From Rana temporaria (taxonomy: Eukaryota > Chordata > Amphibia > Anura > Ranidae), in the NCBI RefSeq assembly GCF_905171775.1, contig NC_053491.1, positions 305,939,841 through 306,003,840 of the forward strand: a DNA stretch of 64,000 nucleotides, written 5' to 3'. This document shows positions 61,971-64,000 of the stretch, piece by piece. Positions within the stretch are counted from its first letter, which is position 1, and each line of letters starts with the position of its first letter. Position numbers and translations under genes: made by a program. The notes below the pieces were generated by a model. It worked only from the letters and a program-made list of their open reading frames with translations, ran no database searches and was not told the DNA's origin.

Positions 61971-63163
61971 CCACTTAAGGACCCCCCACTGTATATATAC
62001 ATCCTCTTTTTAAACATGGATATCTCAGTAACGGCAGCAGCTGCTGCCACAACTGAGATATCCATGTTTTCAGCGGGCGGCCGTGTAAACGATAACGGCG
62101 GTCTCCGCCGCGAGATCGCCGTTATCGGTGGCGGGAGAGGGCCCCCCCCCCCCTCCCGCCGCTTTTCCGCGCCCTCCGCCGCTTACCGGAGCCGTCGGTA
62201 GCGGCGGAGGACATCCGATGCTGCCGCCTAGAGAGTGAGGACTTGAGTGAGGGCAAGATGGCCCCCACCCGTCCTCATAGCTCTGCTGGGCGGAAGTGAC
62301 GTCAAAACGTCAGTCCCGCCCAGCCTCTTAAAGAGACAATTTTTTTTCTGTCATTTTTTTAAATGACAAATTTTCCTTTTTTTTTTTTTTTTTTTGCATT
62401 TAGCCTAAATATGAGATCTGAGGTCTTTTTGACCCCAGACTCTCATATTTAAGAGGACCTGTCATGCTTTTTTCTATTACAAGGGATGTTTACATTCCTT
62501 GTAATAGGAATAAAGTGATCATTTTTTTTTTTATATTTTAGTGTAAAAAATAATAAAATCAATAAAATTAAATAAGAAAACAAAAAAAAAAATTTTTTAA
62601 AGCGCCCCGTCCTGACGAGCTCGCGTGCAGAAGCGAACGCATACGCGAGTAGCGCCCGCATATGAAAACGGTGTTCAAATCACACAAGTGAGGTATCGCC
62701 GCGATCGTTAGAGCGGAGAGCAATAATTATAGCCCTAAGAGCTACTCTGTAGCTCAAAAAATGCAACTTATAGAATTTTTTAAACGTCGCCTATCTAGAT
62801 TTTTAAGGGTAAAAGTTTGACGCCATGCCACGAGCGGGCGCAATTTTAAAGCGTGACATGTTGGGTATCATTTTACTCGGCGTAACATTATCTTTCACAA
62901 TATATAAAAAAATTGGGCCAAATTTACTGTTGTCTTATTTTTTAATTCAAAAAAGTGAATTTTTTCCAAAAAAAAGTGCGCTTGTAAGACTGCTGCGCAA
63001 ATACGGTGTGACAAAAAGTATTGCGATGACCGCCATTTTATTCTCTAGGGTGTTAGAAAAAAAAATATATAATGTTTGGGGGTTTTAAGTAATTTTCTAG
63101 CAGAAAAAACAGTTTTAGTCTTGCAAACACCAAATCTGAAAAACACCTGAGGTCTTTAAGTGG
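61971..63163 (-). mobile_element. TTAA MITE family P2, complete copy, reverse orientation
   Basis: 1193 bp with ends CCACTTAAGGACCCCCC and GAGGTCTTTAAGTGG, TTAA on both sides (61967-61970 and 63164-63167). It is the reverse complement of the 48537-49717 copy and matches it over essentially its whole length, including hairpins 'ctattacaagg' / ccttgtaatag (62474-62506) and the gcagcagctgctgc centre near 62034. It interrupts LINE-2. Confidence 0.88.
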
Positions 63164-63167
63164 TTAA

Positions 63168-63710
63168 ACAAAAAAACACCCCTCCTTTCTACATAGGGGG
63201 TTACTTACTAAAGGCAAATCCACTTTGCAAAGTGCACTTGAAATTACACTGAAAGTGCACTTTGAAGTGCAGTCGCTGTAGATCCGAGGGAGACATGCAA
63301 GAAAAAGAAAAGCATTTTAGCTTGCACAATTTAATAAAAATCAGCATTTCAGATCTACCCCTCAGATTTACAGCACATCCAAGTGCAATTTCAAGTGCAC
63401 TTTTGTAAATAACCCCCATGTACTTACGATCCATCCGGACCACAGACGTCATATCCTTTTTGTGCAGGGAGCCACCACCCCCCGTGTTCTGGGACCTGTG
63501 TGCATCTCAGAAGACAGCTGGCCACTGAAAAAGCGCCGCACGAATTGCACATGTGCAGCAGGAAACTGGGAGCGAAGCCACAAGGCTCCACTTCCAGTTT
63601 CCCTTACTTAGAATGGCAGCGCCTGCACCCGATCCAATGATGGATCGGCCTCGGTGGGCCGACATCGCAGGCTCCCTGGACAGGCAAGTGTCCTTATTAA
63701 AAGTCAGCAT
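63168..63710. mobile_element. MITE-like insert between LINE-2 pieces
   Basis: 63196-63418 has inverted ends: GGGGGTTACTTACTAAAGGC on the left and 'acttttgtaaataaccccc' on the right. It contains internal repeats of 'aagtgcacttgaaatt' and agtgcactttgaagtgc. 63419-63710 is a second block (gtacttacgatcc .. 'aagtgtccttattaaaagtc') that looks like part of another dispersed element, although its ends were not resolved. No coding sequence. Confidence 0.6.
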
Positions 63711-63984
63711 GTTGGAAGGGATGCGACACCCCAGGGACCTTCGCACACCTGTGGTGGGAATATGCAAAAACTCAGCCAAATTGGGAGGGAATTTACAAAA
63801 CAGGAGACTAGAGAGTAAATCTTTGTTCCACGATAATACTCTAATCCCACACTTGTTAAATGCAGCCAAAAGTTTAATTGACACAATGGAGAACTCCAGA
63901 AGTCTCTACTATGAAAGAGTGGTTAGTAAAGGTGTACCTGTTGAGATCAATAGAAGAAAAGGCATAGAATCGAGGACTCCTTAG
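63711..63984 (+). pseudogene. LINE-2 ORF2 C-terminal remnant
   Basis: Readable are the HLWWEYAKT-type Cys/His region (about 63745-63775) and DNTLIPHLLNAAKSLI (about 63832-63880). They match LINE-3 at HLWWDCRKI and GSLIPHLLNAAKRLIP. Frames are shifted relative to each other. It continues past the right edge of recognisable sequence. Confidence 0.75.
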
Positions 63985-64000
63985 GAGGTATATCATCATA

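Larger units (their letters stand above)
39020..63984 (+). mobile_element. LINE-2: decayed L1-like LINE split into many pieces
   Basis: A plus-strand LINE whose ORF2 can be followed through insertions: a G-rich inter-ORF spacer (39020-39434), then EN pieces at 39435-39610, 44046-44263, 45176-45483, 45957-46045 and 48455-48532. RT comes next at 60476-61930 and the C-terminal region at 63711-63984. At most junctions the reading of the protein resumes after removal of the insert and one TTAA or TA copy. It matches LINE-3 protein along its length and runs off the right edge. Confidence 0.8.

Overview
The window looks like a piece of a very large, transposon-packed vertebrate genome. It is most likely an anuran, and I would guess a true frog (Ranidae-like). 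The one host gene I recognise is the mitochondrial HSP70 gene HSPA9 (mortalin), on the minus strand. Three in-frame coding exons with canonical splice sites lie at 13435-13644, 12695-12922 and 5957-6061. They encode the end of the ATPase domain, the interdomain linker and the start of the substrate-binding domain. No upstream exon was found between 13.6 kb and the right edge, so nearly all of 13.7-64 kb appears to sit inside one HSPA9 intron, or the gene is interrupted. The frog assignment is an inference from the repeat types: DIRS elements, L1/Tx1 LINEs, Tc1 and pogo transposons, and TTAA-flanked MITEs with CCACTTAAG ends.

Layout. 1-5.9 kb: 3' end of an L1/Tx1-like LINE, an old interrupted MITE, a possible solo LTR, minisatellite and unassigned sequence. 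6.1-10.5 kb: remnants of two DIRS retrotransposons; one is interrupted by a TTAA MITE that itself carries a second copy of the same family. 10.55-12.1 kb: another TTAA MITE with a second copy of its own family inside it. 12.7-13.6 kb: two HSPA9 exons separated by an intron that is mostly one MITE. 13.75-14.66 kb: a non-autonomous hAT element with a perfect 8-bp target duplication. 14.7-31.7 kb: a decayed DIRS element (C) that contains a 5S rRNA-derived insert, a palindromic insert with a 14-bp duplication, and two further DIRS elements (A and B) arranged head to tail.

31.7-39.0 kb: a decayed LINE (LINE-1) interrupted by a 4.8-kb LTR retrotransposon, with LTRs, PPT and a 4-bp duplication visible, and by a small hAT. 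39.0-64 kb: a second decayed LINE (LINE-2), whose ORF2 is split into seven pieces by TTAA MITEs, Tc1 elements, a pogo transposon, a hAT, a GGCC-ended MITE and a pogo-like GC-rich element. That last element contains a full-length, nearly intact LINE (LINE-3, 51322-57914) with a perfect 15-bp target duplication.

The genes here do not form a pathway. The window is best read as a record of nested insertions, and many nesting steps are datable relative to one another because both target-site copies can be read. The most notable signals are the repeated self-insertion of MITEs at TTAA, DIRS-into-DIRS arrays, the palindromic insert whose empty site is preserved in a sister DIRS copy, and the young LINE-3. 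All sequence comparisons were made by eye; no database search was run.
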